Positions 7,867 to 16,492 of a DNA stretch of 64,000 nt are shown here, in pieces (position 1 is the stretch's first letter; every line of letters starts with the position of its first letter). Where the stretch lies: positions 248,001 to 312,000 of the forward strand of contig CAVPOU010000015.1 in assembly GCA_963707125.1 (NCBI GenBank). Reading direction: 5' to 3'. This DNA is from CAVPDE01 sp963707125 (GTDB lineage: Bacteria; Desulfobacterota; DSM-4660; Desulfatiglandales; HGW-15). A program made the translations under genes and the position numbers. Below the pieces are notes generated by a model. That model saw only the letters and a program-made list of their open reading frames with translations, made no database searches and was not told the origin of the DNA.

Positions 7867-8928
7867 ATGTCCTTTCTCTTTATCGGTTCAACAGGCGATC
7901 GCGCCGGCCACACCCTCATAGCCTGGGCCATCGCCCGAAGGCTTTTGGAAAGGGGAATGAGCATTGGCTTTATCAAGCCTTTCGGAACCGACCCTGTCCA
8001 TGTTCACGGCCAATGGACCGACCAGGATGCTTTTCTTTTCAAGCAGTCGTTGAATCTCTCGGAACCCCTGGAGCGGATCTGTCCCTATTTGGTCTCAGAT
8101 GAAACCTGGAGGCAAAAAGGAAACGACGAAATTCTTGAAGAACTCAAGGCCCTCGCGAGAGAAGTCTCTGACGGGAAAGACGTCGTTCTGATCCTGGGCT
8201 CCAAGCACATCTTTTTCGATGATGCCGCCTGCCCTATTCCTGATGTCGCCTTGATCCCTGAATTGAACGCGGAATTCGTTCTCGTTCATCGTTACCGCAA
8301 AGTGTCCAAGGCCATTTACTCCATCCTCTCGGTCAGCTCCCTTTTGCGCGAAAGAATCAGGGGGATTTTTCTCAACCGCGTTCCGCCCGAAGAAATCCGA
8401 GAAATCCAGACCCATCTGGTGCCGTCACTTCGGACAAAGGGAATTCCGATCACCGCCGCCCTTCCTGAGGACCCTGTCCTTTCCTTCAGAAGTCTGAGGG
8501 AAGTGGGAGAGGTCCTGGAGGGCCAGTGGCTTTGGGGCGAAGAGCTGGGAAGGCCGGTGGGTGGAATGACGGTGGGAGCTACGGATCTGACCGAGGGTCT
8601 CCTGCTTTTCAAGCGCGCCTACAACAAAATCATCCTTCTTGAGCCCACGAGGAACAGTGCGGACGCAACAGCGCCAAGACCCGTGGTCGGAATCGTTTTG
8701 ACCGGCGGCAGGAGCCCTGCTCCACAGCTCCTCCAAGCCGCCAAGCGCGCAAACCTTCCTCTCCTCCTCGTCAAGCAGGACACGTTTCCTGCGCTTGAAC
8801 GCCTTGAGCAAAGCACCTCTCACCTTTCTCCCGGAGACGATGTCAAAGTGAGGCACATCCTGGAACTGATGGCCCATGAAGGAGCACTCGACAGGCTCCT
8901 TGAATCGCTCAAACCCCCTCAGGCCTAA
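7867..8928 (+). CDS. BioD-like P-loop/DRTGG-domain protein (phosphotransacetylase N-domain family)
   Basis: A 353-residue cytoplasmic protein. ATG 7867 is preceded by AAGGGGG and a good promoter; the open frame reaches back to 7690 only through repeat sequence. Residues 1-210 resemble the dethiobiotin-synthetase-like domain found at the N terminus of long phosphotransacetylases, and 220-340 a DRTGG domain (GIVLTGGRSPAPQLLQAAK, then VKQDTFPALERLEQ). No catalytic PTA domain is present. The P-loop reads GSTGDRAGHT: the Lys that binds phosphate is His, so nucleotide binding may be lost or altered. Proteins of this shape are often regulatory; with Acs in the window a role in acetyl-CoA metabolism is possible but unproven. 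Confidence 0.75.
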   Translation: MSFLFIGSTGDRAGHTLIAWAIARRLLERGMSIGFIKPFGTDPVHVHGQWTDQDAFLFKQSLNLSEPLERICPYLVSDETWRQKGNDEILEELKALAREVSDGKDVVLILGSKHIFFDDAACPIPDVALIPELNAEFVLVHRYRKVSKAIYSILSVSSLLRERIRGIFLNRVPPEEIREIQTHLVPSLRTKGIPITAALPEDPVLSFRSLREVGEVLEGQWLWGEELGRPVGGMTVGATDLTEGLLLFKRAYNKIILLEPTRNSADATAPRPVVGIVLTGGRSPAPQLLQAAKRANLPLLLVKQDTFPALERLEQSTSHLSPGDDVKVRHILELMAHEGALDRLLESLKPPQA

Positions 8929-8997
8929 CGCAGGCCCTCGGCCGCAACGCCATGAGTAAGCAGTATGCAATCATTGCCCATTTCTCATTTGTTCATT

Positions 8998-9227
8998 GAG
9001 TCAAATCCCCCTTACGAGGCTGTCCGACAACTCTTCTCCCCTCCCTCGGCGGGAGGGGACAAAGGGGAGGGGGAAACACATAAGCTGAGAAATATTCACC
9101 ATCTTTTTCACCCCCACCCTTGCCCCTGGTCGCCTTCGGCGCCGCCAGAGGCGGGTAAACCTCCCCCATCAAGGGGGAGGGGTTTCTGGGGTTGTCGGAC
9201 AGGCTCAAAGAGGGGATTTCAAATGCC
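8998..9227. repeat. Full-length R2 palindromic element (MITE-like)
   Basis: The core at 9017-9206 is bounded by GCTGTCCGACAAC on the left and its complement GTTGTCGGACAGGC on the right. Longer imperfect ends (CAAATCCCC...GAGGCTGTCC) extend it to about 8998-9227. Inside are two GC-rich palindromes (CCCTCCCTCGGCGGGAGGGG and CTCCCCCATCAAGGGGGAGG) joined by GAAATATTCACCATC and CCCACCCTTGCCCCTGGTCG. An almost identical internal sequence lies inside the PiT gene at 62933. It encodes no protein of its own. Confidence 0.8.
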
Positions 9228-9306
9228 GGCTGATCGCCCTTCTACCCTGCTCAGGGCCTTGAGGCTCTCGAAAGGCTGACCGCTGTTCCTTAGGAGGTGT
9301 CCGCTG

Positions 9307-9672
9307 TCAGCCGAGGGTGCTGGATACGATCCCTAGGAGTTTGTCCGGCGAGATGGGTTTGGACAAGAACAGGTTGGCTCCTGCTTCAAGACCTCGACCT
9401 CTGTCCTCATCCCTGGTTTTGGCCGTGAGGAACACGATCGGGATTTCTCGATACTTCTCCTTCTCTCGAATTTTTTTGCACAATTCGAACCCGTCCATTT
9501 CAGGCATGATCACATCCGTCATGATCAAATCATAAGTGCTCTCGTCCAGCTTCTGCAGAGCCTCTTTACCGCTTCCGACGGTCTGCACTTCATAGCCCTC
9601 GGGCTTGAGCAGCTCATCCAAGGCCATGAGGACCATCTCATCATCATCCACCACCAGAATCCGTTTTGTCAT
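9307..9672 (-). CDS. CheY-like single-domain response regulator
   Basis: A 121-residue stand-alone receiver: DDDE at 8-11, phospho-acceptor Asp in LIMTDVIMPEMDG (near 52), Thr in VFLTAKT and Lys in LSKPISPDKL. It ends soon after the fifth helix, with no output domain. The RBS AAAGGAG lies inside the last codons of the upstream kinase gene and its ATG begins one base after the kinase stop, so the two are translationally coupled and the kinase at 9674 is the expected partner. Confidence 0.93.
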   Translation of the reverse strand: MTKRILVVDDDEMVLMALDELLKPEGYEVQTVGSGKEALQKLDESTYDLIMTDVIMPEMDGFELCKKIREKEKYREIPIVFLTAKTRDEDRGRGLEAGANLFLSKPISPDKLLGIVSSTLG

Positions 9673-9673
9673 T

Positions 9674-12487
9674 CTATGGCTCCTTTCGCGATTCTCTAGC
9701 CGGCAGGATCACGGAAACCTCTGTTCCTTCTCCGACTCTGCTCCGAATATCAATCCTCCCTCCGTGTGCCTCGACAATGCCGAAACAGAGGGAAAGGCCC
9801 AGCCCTGTGCCCTTTCCCACAGGTTTGGTGCTGAAAAAAGGCTCAAAGATCTTGCTCAAATTCTCAGGCGGGATTCCAATCCCTGTATCCTTCACAGAGA
9901 CCACCACAAAAGGGGTCCCTCCATCTTCCGAAAAACTCGACCGGATGGTCAACTCTTTTTTGTGCCCCCCCGCATCGTCAATCGCATCTCTGGCATTGGA
10001 AATAAGGTTCAGGAAGACCTGTTCCAGCTGGTTGGTATCCCCCATCACTTTCGGCAATGCCCCGGCAAGATGGCGCACCAGGGAGATGCCGTGATTCAAC
10101 AGCTGCTGCCCTGTGATCATGAGGGCGTTCTCCACGGGCTGATTGACGTCGATCTCCAGGAGCTCGGGTTTTGTCTGCCTGGAAAACTCCCTGAGGTGAT
10201 CCACGATTTTCTCGATCCGATCATTGCACTTGCGGATCAGCTCCAGCCGTTCTCTCTCGGGCCAGCCCGCAGGAAGGTTTTTCAGTATCACGTGAAGAAT
10301 GGTCTGCGAAGCCATCAGCGGGTTGTTGAGCTCGTGTGCGACGCCGGCAACCAGTTCTCCCAGCGCTCTCATTTTCGAGGCTTCCACGAGATAGGCCTGG
10401 GCATCCTTGAGCTTGGCTTCGAGCGCCTTCTGCTCCGTGATATCCTTGAAGATGCCCGCCGTTCCAATAATCACCTCATCCTGATTTCTAAGAAGAAAGA
10501 GGGAAGTCATGATGGTGAGCGCTTTCCCGGACTTCGTTTTCACTTCCATCTCGTAGTTTTCGGCTCTTTCCGCGGCCTTCAAGAGCTCCATGACTTCTCT
10601 GGCAAGCAGCATCCCCCGGACATAGAAATTCGAAATGTGGATCCCGAGAATTTCCGCCCTGGAATAACCGAGCATCTCCTCCATGGCCCGGTTGACATAG
10701 GTGAGCTTCCCCTTGAGATCCGTGGTCAGAATGCCGTCCACAGAACTCTCCATGATGCGCTCCAGGAACTCCTTGGTTTCCCGGAGCTGGCGTTCAAGGT
10801 TCTTCCTCGCCGTGATGTCCCGGATAATCTCCACAAAGCCGCTGGACTTCCCGGAGGGGTCCATGATGGCCGTCACCGTAGTGAGGGCTGGAAAACGCTG
10901 CCCGTTTTTTCGAATCCGGTTCATTTCGAGCTCACACATGCCTTCCGTTCGAGTGCGCTTGGACATCCACTCCTGGACCCCGCTTTTATTGTCTTCCGGA
11001 AGGATCGTGAGACCGATATTTTCCTTGTTGATCACCTCTTCCTTTTTCCACCCAAAGAGTTTTTCAGCGCCCTTGTTGAATTCCATGATTCTTCCGTAGA
11101 AGTCGAGGGCGATGATGGCGTACTCCGTGGCGCTGTCCAGAATGCTGTTCAGAAACCTCGAAAGATCCCGGTACTTCTCCCTGGACTCCTTGAGTTCCTG
11201 GGTTCTGGCTCCCACCATCTTTTCAAGATCCGAGGTGTAGTTCTGGATCTGGCTGATCATGCGGTTGAAGGAAGTGCCCAGGACGCCGATCTCATCCGCT
11301 CCATGGACTTTGACCCTTTGGGAGAGATCCCCTCCCACCATTTTGGTCGTAATCTCGGTGAGTTCCTGAATCGGCTTGGTCAGCACTTTCGACAGGGTGA
11401 GGGTGAGGAAAAAGACGAGGGCCACGGCTGCAAAGACGATCAGAAGGATTAGACGCTCTGTCTCGTGCAGGGAGCTGAACATCTCATCTTCATAGGTGCC
11501 CGCGGCTATGACCCAGTCCCAGGGTTTGAAGTAGATGTATTTGAGCATCTTCCACCTGGGTTTCTTTTCGCCAAGCTCGGGGTTCACCCAGGGATAGCGA
11601 ATCGTTCCGATTTCCCCTTCGGGAAGCGCCAGTGCGTTCTTGATCATGTCCCGGATGTACTCGAACCCTGACGAATCCTGGGAGTCGATGATGTTCCTTC
11701 CCTCCTGTGCGGGGTGGACTTTCAGATTCCCCGCGCTGTCCATGATGTAGACGTAGCCCGTATACCCGACCCGAATGCCCTTGATCTCGCCTTTGAAGGA
11801 GTGAGCGCTCTGTTCCTTGACGCCCACATAAAGAGCGCCGATCACGGATCCGTCCTTTCCCTTCAGCGGCTCATAGGCCGTGATGTACCAGTCATCCACC
11901 ACGAACGCTCTTCCCTTATAGGGAAGGCCGTCCAAAATCGCGCGGGTTACCGGGCTGTCCTCGGGAATATAGGTCCCTATCCCTCGCTTGCCTTGTTTCC
12001 CGATCACATTGGTGGAAGTGCGGAGCAAACGGTTCCCTTCAATCCTCTGGAAGATCGTGCAGGTCCCCCCCACCAGATTCTGCACCTCGTCCACAAAGCG
12101 CATGTCCCCAGTGAGCACCGTTTTCCCCACTTTCCAGAGGGGAACCGACACAGGGGTGACCTCGCCCGTGACCTGGTTGACGGCGGCAAAGCGAACCCGC
12201 TCGTTTTCAACGACCGTTATTTCCGAGGCATCCTTGAACAGAAGGTCATAGGCCACGCGAAGGTCCGAGACCACCTTGTTTTGGACCATCTCCTGCTGAA
12301 CCTTGCACATGGCGTAGATGCTCCGCACCAGGTGCTCCAGGTCTTCTTTAGCCGCGGTTCGCAGCGCCTCTCCGAAAAGATAGAGGGATAGGTACGCGAC
12401 ACAAATCAGAGGGACAAGAACCAGAAAAAGGGTGACGCTCACCAGCTTGGCGCGTATTCTCAAGTTTCTAAAAGCAGGAATGATCAT
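9674..12487 (-). CDS. Multi-domain sensor histidine kinase (double Cache, HAMP, two PAS)
   Basis: A 937-residue kinase. TM1 is at about 12-34; a long extracytoplasmic region (35-345) looks like Cache_3 followed by Cache_2 (GYTGYVYIMDSAGNLKVHP, then PWDWVIAAGTYEDEM); TM2 at about 350-372; HAMP 373-425; PAS 1 (about 450-565, SATEYAIIALDFYGRIMEFN); PAS 2 (about 575-690, SSVDGILTTDLKGKLTYVN); HisKA with ELVAGVAHELNNPL; HATPase_c with LNLISNARDAI, DTGIGIP and GKGTGLGL. The architecture resembles a methyl-accepting-type sensor joined to an NtrB-like kinase. It is first in a two-gene operon with the receiver at 9307. The Cache type differs from the five paralogous kinases elsewhere here. Confidence 0.93.
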   Translation of the reverse strand: MIIPAFRNLRIRAKLVSVTLFLVLVPLICVAYLSLYLFGEALRTAAKEDLEHLVRSIYAMCKVQQEMVQNKVVSDLRVAYDLLFKDASEITVVENERVRFAAVNQVTGEVTPVSVPLWKVGKTVLTGDMRFVDEVQNLVGGTCTIFQRIEGNRLLRTSTNVIGKQGKRGIGTYIPEDSPVTRAILDGLPYKGRAFVVDDWYITAYEPLKGKDGSVIGALYVGVKEQSAHSFKGEIKGIRVGYTGYVYIMDSAGNLKVHPAQEGRNIIDSQDSSGFEYIRDMIKNALALPEGEIGTIRYPWVNPELGEKKPRWKMLKYIYFKPWDWVIAAGTYEDEMFSSLHETERLILLIVFAAVALVFFLTLTLSKVLTKPIQELTEITTKMVGGDLSQRVKVHGADEIGVLGTSFNRMISQIQNYTSDLEKMVGARTQELKESREKYRDLSRFLNSILDSATEYAIIALDFYGRIMEFNKGAEKLFGWKKEEVINKENIGLTILPEDNKSGVQEWMSKRTRTEGMCELEMNRIRKNGQRFPALTTVTAIMDPSGKSSGFVEIIRDITARKNLERQLRETKEFLERIMESSVDGILTTDLKGKLTYVNRAMEEMLGYSRAEILGIHISNFYVRGMLLAREVMELLKAAERAENYEMEVKTKSGKALTIMTSLFLLRNQDEVIIGTAGIFKDITEQKALEAKLKDAQAYLVEASKMRALGELVAGVAHELNNPLMASQTILHVILKNLPAGWPERERLELIRKCNDRIEKIVDHLREFSRQTKPELLEIDVNQPVENALMITGQQLLNHGISLVRHLAGALPKVMGDTNQLEQVFLNLISNARDAIDDAGGHKKELTIRSSFSEDGGTPFVVVSVKDTGIGIPPENLSKIFEPFFSTKPVGKGTGLGLSLCFGIVEAHGGRIDIRSRVGEGTEVSVILPARESRKEP

Positions 12488-12979
12488 TGCTTCCTCTCAA
12501 AGCGCAAAATACAAGAGCCCCCTCCCCTAGCCCCTCCCACCAAGGGAGGGGGAAACTGGGGATCTGTCAACTCTATCCGGGTCCTCCACCGGAGGTGGAT
12601 GAGTTCGATGCAATTAAACCACAATCCTTTCTCACCGTAAAGAGCCTTTTGCGGGCTCTCCAACAGCCCTGGAGGTTACCCCTCCCCTTTGTCCCCTCCC
12701 ACATGGGGAGGGGAAAGGAGGTGCCGTAAAGAGCCTTTTGCGGGCTTTGTCCTTGACACCCAAGCGCAATTTCCGCATACTCCGTCCATTCAAAAGCGAG
12801 TTGTTCACAGGGCGTGCAGAGGGATTCAAGCCGGAACCTGGGGCTGTGGTCTCTTGAGAGCCGCCGTGGTTTAGTAGGGAGCAGACAGTAAGCAGTAGGC
12901 AGTGAAACCTTCTGCATACTCCTTACTGCATACTGCTTACTCATGGCACTGCGGCGCAGTGCCGGCATTGGGTGCGAAT
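12488..12979. repeat. Repeat-filled intergenic region
   Basis: Two R2 fragments (about 12515-12555 and 12680-12722) are present. A 23-base direct repeat, beginning CCGTAAAGAGCC and ending TTGCGGGCT, occurs at 12635-12657 and 12724-12746 and flanks the second fragment; its core AGAGCC...GGCTCT can fold into a hairpin. GCAGTAAGCAGTA-type words follow at 12885-12945. No gene is convincing. Confidence 0.6.
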
Positions 12980-13369
12980 ATGAAGAAAGCAGACATCCTC
13001 CTGGTGGATGACGAGGTCGTTTTCACCACCAACATGTCCAGGCTTCTTACCAGCCGCGGATACCAGGTGACCACCGTTAAGAACGGAGAAGAGGCCATCG
13101 CGACTCTCAAGCAGAAGTTTTTTGATGTGATGGTGCTCGACCTGAAGATGCCCGTGATGGACGGAATCACGACCCTTCAGCAGATGAAGGCCCTAAACCT
13201 GCTTACCGAAGTCCTGATCCTCACAGGCCATGGGTCCATGGACACCGCTTTTCAGGCTATTGAAATGGGCGCCTACGACTATGTGACCAAACCTTGCGAG
13301 ATCGCCGAGCTCGTCTCCAAAATTGAAGCGGCTCACGCGCGAAAGAGGGTCAAAGAAAAAAAAACTTGA
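12980..13369 (+). CDS. Orphan single-domain response regulator
   Basis: A 129-residue receiver starting MKKADILLVDDEVVFTT; the frame is open upstream only through repeat sequence, so ATG 12980 is chosen although the RBS is weak. Phospho-acceptor Asp in VMVLDLKMPVMDG, Thr in LTGHGS, Lys in VTKPCE; a short basic tail ends it. It closely resembles the receiver at 5182 (DDEVVFTTNMS...LLTxRGY). No kinase is adjacent: the TauE/SafE operon starts 155 bases downstream on the same strand with its own promoter, and another receiver (60770) also sits next to a TauE permease. Confidence 0.9.
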   Translation: MKKADILLVDDEVVFTTNMSRLLTSRGYQVTTVKNGEEAIATLKQKFFDVMVLDLKMPVMDGITTLQQMKALNLLTEVLILTGHGSMDTAFQAIEMGAYDYVTKPCEIAELVSKIEAAHARKRVKEKKT

Positions 13370-13396
13370 GCGGCTCCCAACCGGCCATTTTTGCCA

Positions 13397-13425
13397 TTGA
13401 CACACCTTAGCAAATTCCCTATACC
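13397..13425 (+). promoter_or_regulatory. Sigma-70-type promoter for the TauE operon
   Basis: A consensus TTGACA (13397-13402) is followed after 17 bases by TATACC (13420-13425). Transcription would start near 13432, leaving a leader of about 90 bases before ATG 13524. Confidence 0.6.
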
Positions 13426-13523
13426 ACACCGAGGAGATCGGATTTTTATCCATCAGCCCTAGGGGCTCCCTGCGTCCTGGACCCTTTCGAAATGCGGCTG
13501 AATCCATAACAGGAGGAACGAGC

Positions 13524-14075
13524 ATGGCGGAAATCCACCGAGGAAAAGCGACGTTCAAGTTCTGTTTCTGGCTCGTCATCAGCGTGGGCTTGTTCTGGTA
13601 CATCATTCACAGCTACACTTCCGGCCAGATGATCCAGTGGTACTACTACACGGCCTCACTCGACGGCTACGCTGTAAATGCGAATCTATTTATGAACGCC
13701 ACCAAGGAGAAACCTGTCGTACTCAACATCGCGAGGCAGGATGAGGTCAAAGGACTGGTGGCCATTCCTGTGGCCAAGGGCGACCGGCTGCCGAGGAATG
13801 CCAACGGCGTGATTTCCCTGGTTGAAATCAAGGCAGGGAAACGGGTTGCGCTCGAGGGGCAAACCATCAAGGTCATGGTACCCTGGCAGATCAAGGAGGC
13901 CAAAGGGTTCAAATTCAAGGACACCTTTATGCACAAGGGCATCAGGACCAACCCCTGGTCCGGAGTCTGGAACGTGGCCATGGTGCTCTGCCTCGGCCTT
14001 TCACTGGGCCTTGTCGCCGAAGGGTTCACCGATCTCCTGGGCATGAAGATCGAAAAGATCCAGCACGGTCATTAA
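13524..14075 (+). CDS. Membrane-anchored protein of the TauE operon, unknown function
   Basis: A 183-residue protein with a strong RBS (AGGAGG). Two hydrophobic helices, at about 12-30 (FKFCFWLVISVGLFWYII) and 150-172 (VWNVAMVLCLGLSLGLVAEG), flank a 110-residue soluble domain, probably outside the membrane, rich in beta strands (VALEGQTIKVMVPWQI). I recognise no catalytic motif. It is the first gene of a five-gene run ending at 16154; the next gene is a TauE/SafE permease 16 bases away, so it may be an accessory or substrate-capturing subunit of that carrier (inference). Confidence 0.75.
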   Translation: MAEIHRGKATFKFCFWLVISVGLFWYIIHSYTSGQMIQWYYYTASLDGYAVNANLFMNATKEKPVVLNIARQDEVKGLVAIPVAKGDRLPRNANGVISLVEIKAGKRVALEGQTIKVMVPWQIKEAKGFKFKDTFMHKGIRTNPWSGVWNVAMVLCLGLSLGLVAEGFTDLLGMKIEKIQHGH

Positions 14076-14091
14076 TAAGGAGGAGAAGACT

Positions 14092-15155
14092 ATGTTCGAT
14101 TTCGCTATCGCAGGGGTACAGGCTCCCATTTTCTTGCTGGTTCTGGTCGGTCTCACGGTCGGCATCGTGGGAGGTTTCATCGGCGTGGGGGGCGGGTACA
14201 TGGTCACCCCGGCCCTGATCGTTTTCGGGTTTCCCGGCTACATGGCCTCCGGCATTGACATGACGCATATCTGTGGTAAAGGGCGTCGTCTCCACGGTTC
14301 GCCACCGACAACTCGGCAACATTGACTGGACACTGGCCCTCACCATGATTGCCGGGACCATGCTGGGCGTCGAACTGGGCGTTCGGCTCCTGGTTTACTT
14401 CAAGCATCTCGGCATCTCAGGGCGTGGTGCTTCTCGTCACCTCCGTGGCCCTGATGTTCACCCTCTTCCTCTACACCCAGCTCGAAACCCGGCGGGCACA
14501 CAAGAAAATGGAAGAAATGGAAAAGGAAGGCCGGGAGATGGGCCGTGAACTTCAAACAAGTAACCTGCCGAAAGTCTTCCAGGGCATTCCTCTCGCCCCC
14601 ATCGTCCGCTGCCGAACAGCCCGCGTGATCGTTTCCATGTGGGTGATCGTCCTCGTGGGCATGGTCACCGGCGTTCTCGCAGGCTTCCTCGGCGTCGGAG
14701 GAGGCTTCATTCGAGTGCCGGCTCTGGTCTACGTAGTCGGAGCCTCGACCCACATCGCGGTCGGGACCGATCTTGTCGAGATCGTGGTCTCCGGAGCCTA
14801 CGGCGCCCTTCGCCACTCCATCGAGGGCAATGTGGACATGATGGCCGTGATCTTCATGATCGCCGGAGCCATGTTCGGCGCCCAGGTGGGCAGCATCGCC
14901 ACGTCCTACGTTCGCGGCCCAGCCATCCGATACATCCTGAGCTACTCTCTGATCCTGGCGACACTGGGCGCAGCGCTCCGATTGATCTACGTGCTGACAG
15001 GGCAGAACGTCCATTGGCTGTCCTTGGCGGCGGTGGTGCTGACCTTGGGAGAGATGATTTTCCTGTGCCTCTTCATCAGCTCCCTGGTGTGGTTCGCCGT
15101 CAGACGGCGGGGCGGCAAGTGGGTCCCCGACTGGGTCGGACCCCTGGTGATCTAA
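14092..15155 (+). CDS. TauE/SafE-family anion permease, interrupted by two +1 frameshifts
   Basis: Three overlapping frames join into one 353-residue TauE/SafE permease if one G is removed from each of two GGG runs, at 14281-14283 and 14420-14422. The repaired sequence keeps both halves of the internal duplication: IGVGGGYMVTPALI near residue 27 and LGVGGGFIRVPALVY near 200, with about eight transmembrane helices. A charged cytoplasmic loop (RRAHKKMEEMEKEGREMG) lies between. The family exports or imports sulfite, sulfoacetate and related sulfonates. Both extra bases have the same context, GGGCGT in place of GGCGT, pointing to a systematic error or a shared slippage site. RBS AAGGAGG precedes ATG 14092. 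As sequenced it would give a product of 77 residues. Confidence 0.85.
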
Positions 15156-15187
15156 GCGGGTAAGGGAACTCAAAGGAGGAAACATCC

Positions 15188-15295
15188 ATGAAGTGGTTTA
15201 TTAACTCCATGCTCGGATTCTGGATCCTGCTGCTCGCCATTTCTCTCGGGGCAGCGGCGCTCGTATACGAAATCTGGCTCAAGGGCCGTGTCTAA
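15188..15295 (+). CDS. Small single-helix membrane protein (35 residues)
   Basis: ATG 15188 has a near-perfect RBS, AAAGGAGG, and encodes MKWFINSMLGFW followed by a hydrophobic helix ILLLAISLGAAALVYEIW and the tail LKGRV. It sits between the TauE gene and another small membrane protein, 12 bases from the next ATG, inside the operon. The RBS, spacing and clean membrane helix support a real gene; a permease subunit or stabiliser is a guess. Confidence 0.7.
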   Translation: MKWFINSMLGFWILLLAISLGAAALVYEIWLKGRV

Positions 15296-15307
15296 GGAGG
15301 GCGGCTT

Positions 15308-15511
15308 ATGAAGAGAATAGTTTCCATCGGCTCCAACATCATCCTCTATGCCTTCCTGGTCTGGCTGCTCTACGATTCCACGATCCACGAGTGGGACCCG
15401 TGGTTCGCTTTTGTGGTGGGCTTCGTGCTCGTGCTGGCCGTCGTCGTCAGCATGATCCCGTCGCTGCACGCGAAAGGGGTCTCGCCGGGCCATTATCCGG
15501 AAGATGAGTGA
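15308..15511 (+). CDS. Small membrane protein (67 residues)
   Basis: The RBS AAGGAGG precedes ATG 15308. Two hydrophobic segments (about 7-22, SNIILYAFLVWLLYDS, and 31-50, PWFAFVVGFVLVLAVVVSMI) are joined by a short acidic turn STIHEWD. The tail HAKGVSPGHYPEDE is polar. Its stop overlaps the start of the next gene by eight bases, so the two are translationally coupled. No family recognised; its place in the TauE operon suggests a membrane partner. Confidence 0.75.
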   Translation: MKRIVSIGSNIILYAFLVWLLYDSTIHEWDPWFAFVVGFVLVLAVVVSMIPSLHAKGVSPGHYPEDE

Positions 15512-16154
15512 GCAAGCCGTCGAGGGGCTGAGGAAGGACATCGCCGCGCTCTGGGAGAAACGGGCGCGAGGCGATGTATCCGAACGAGCCTTTCAGAAAG
15601 AGAGTGAACAGCGCGTGCTGGACCTTTGCCGGGCCCTTGTCCGGCGGCGGACTGGCGAGGGCGAAAGCGTGCTGTTCGAGCATCACGCGGTACGGGCCCA
15701 CACCAAGATTGCCGGCTCGGTGCTGAGAGAGAGCGAGCAGGAATTCATAAGCCTGCTTGCCACCGAGCGCCGGCTGTTCCGCCTGCGAGCCATCCACACT
15801 CCGGACCGACCCCTTCTCTTCCTAGATGGTGATGAAGATGCTGTGGATGAACTAGCCTATGCGTCCGCCTCCGGGGTGACCGTGCGCACGCAGCGGCGCA
15901 AAGGCCAGATCCTTGCAGGACTGGTCATCGCGGGTTTTGCCGTCCTCGGATATTCCTGGCTTCAAATCACAGGCACCGCGCTGTTCCTCCTGGGGATCGC
16001 CGGAGCCTTGCACGGTCTGTTGCTGCCGACCCGCTGGGCCGAAGTGTTGCAACAGCCGCCCGCCGCCTCGCCGCCGTTCCAGATCTGGGCCTTGCGAAAA
16101 AAGAGCGCCCGACTGCTCCTTCGCTACTTGCGCCAACGGATACAACAAAGGTAG
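15504..16154 (+). CDS. Conserved membrane protein closing the TauE operon
   Basis: A 216-residue protein overlapping the previous gene by eight bases. Residues 1-130 are soluble and rich in Arg and Glu (RKDIAALWEKRARGDVSERAF; a possible beta domain around VLFEHHAVRAHTKIAGSVL). Two transmembrane helices follow (about 135-153, ILAGLVIAGFAVLGYSWL, and 157-173, ALFLLGIAGALHGLLL), then a basic tail ending RQRIQQR. I recognise no enzyme motif. Last gene of the 13524-16154 operon. Confidence 0.75.
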   Translation: MSEQAVEGLRKDIAALWEKRARGDVSERAFQKESEQRVLDLCRALVRRRTGEGESVLFEHHAVRAHTKIAGSVLRESEQEFISLLATERRLFRLRAIHTPDRPLLFLDGDEDAVDELAYASASGVTVRTQRRKGQILAGLVIAGFAVLGYSWLQITGTALFLLGIAGALHGLLLPTRWAEVLQQPPAASPPFQIWALRKKSARLLLRYLRQRIQQR

Positions 16155-16220
16155 AATACACGGAGCCCTAGAAATCTCGAATCTCGGGTTTAGAGTTCTT
16201 CGCCACTAGCGGAGGATTTT

Positions 16221-16475
16221 AAGAGCGAACCGCAGAATACCCGCCTGCCCTGCGAAGCACTTTGCAGCGTAGCTGTAGACGTAACACTCGTAGGCCTGGT
16301 GAACCTACTCGAAATCAGTTTGTGGGCATAGCGGGCAGGTCGAATAACGAATGAAGAACGCCGAAGTAAAGAATCGAGGGAGTTAGACTTCATCATTCGA
16401 AATTCCCTGGTCGCCTCTGGCGCCGCCGAAGGCGGGTAAACCTTGTTCGACATTCGACATTCGGGTTTGAGGATT
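16221..16475. repeat. Structured intergenic repeat (family R4)
   Basis: The left part reads AACCGCAGAATACCCGCCTG, and the right part GGGCATAGCGGGCAGGTCGA; the ends are partly complementary (CCCGCCTGCCC / GGGCATAGCGGGCAGG). A second hairpin-forming stretch ending CGACATTCGACATTC follows. The same two parts in the same order occur at 51451-51650, and a reversed fragment lies at 63908-63937. Confidence 0.65.
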
Positions 16476-16492
16476 CGAATTCGTTTCCGATA

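Noticed and set aside
9605..11452. 615-codon open frame on the plus strand opposite the kinase at 9674
   Set aside because: It is the antisense shadow of a GC-rich kinase gene; no RBS, no domain, and the minus-strand product has complete kinase motifs. Similar long shadows at 27991, 20857, 49656 and 34967 were left out for the same reason.
14092..15155. Programmed ribosomal frameshifting to make the TauE permease
   Set aside because: Two shifts in one gene with no slippery heptamer or downstream structure that I can see, and similar indels in four other genes, make sequence error or mutation more likely.
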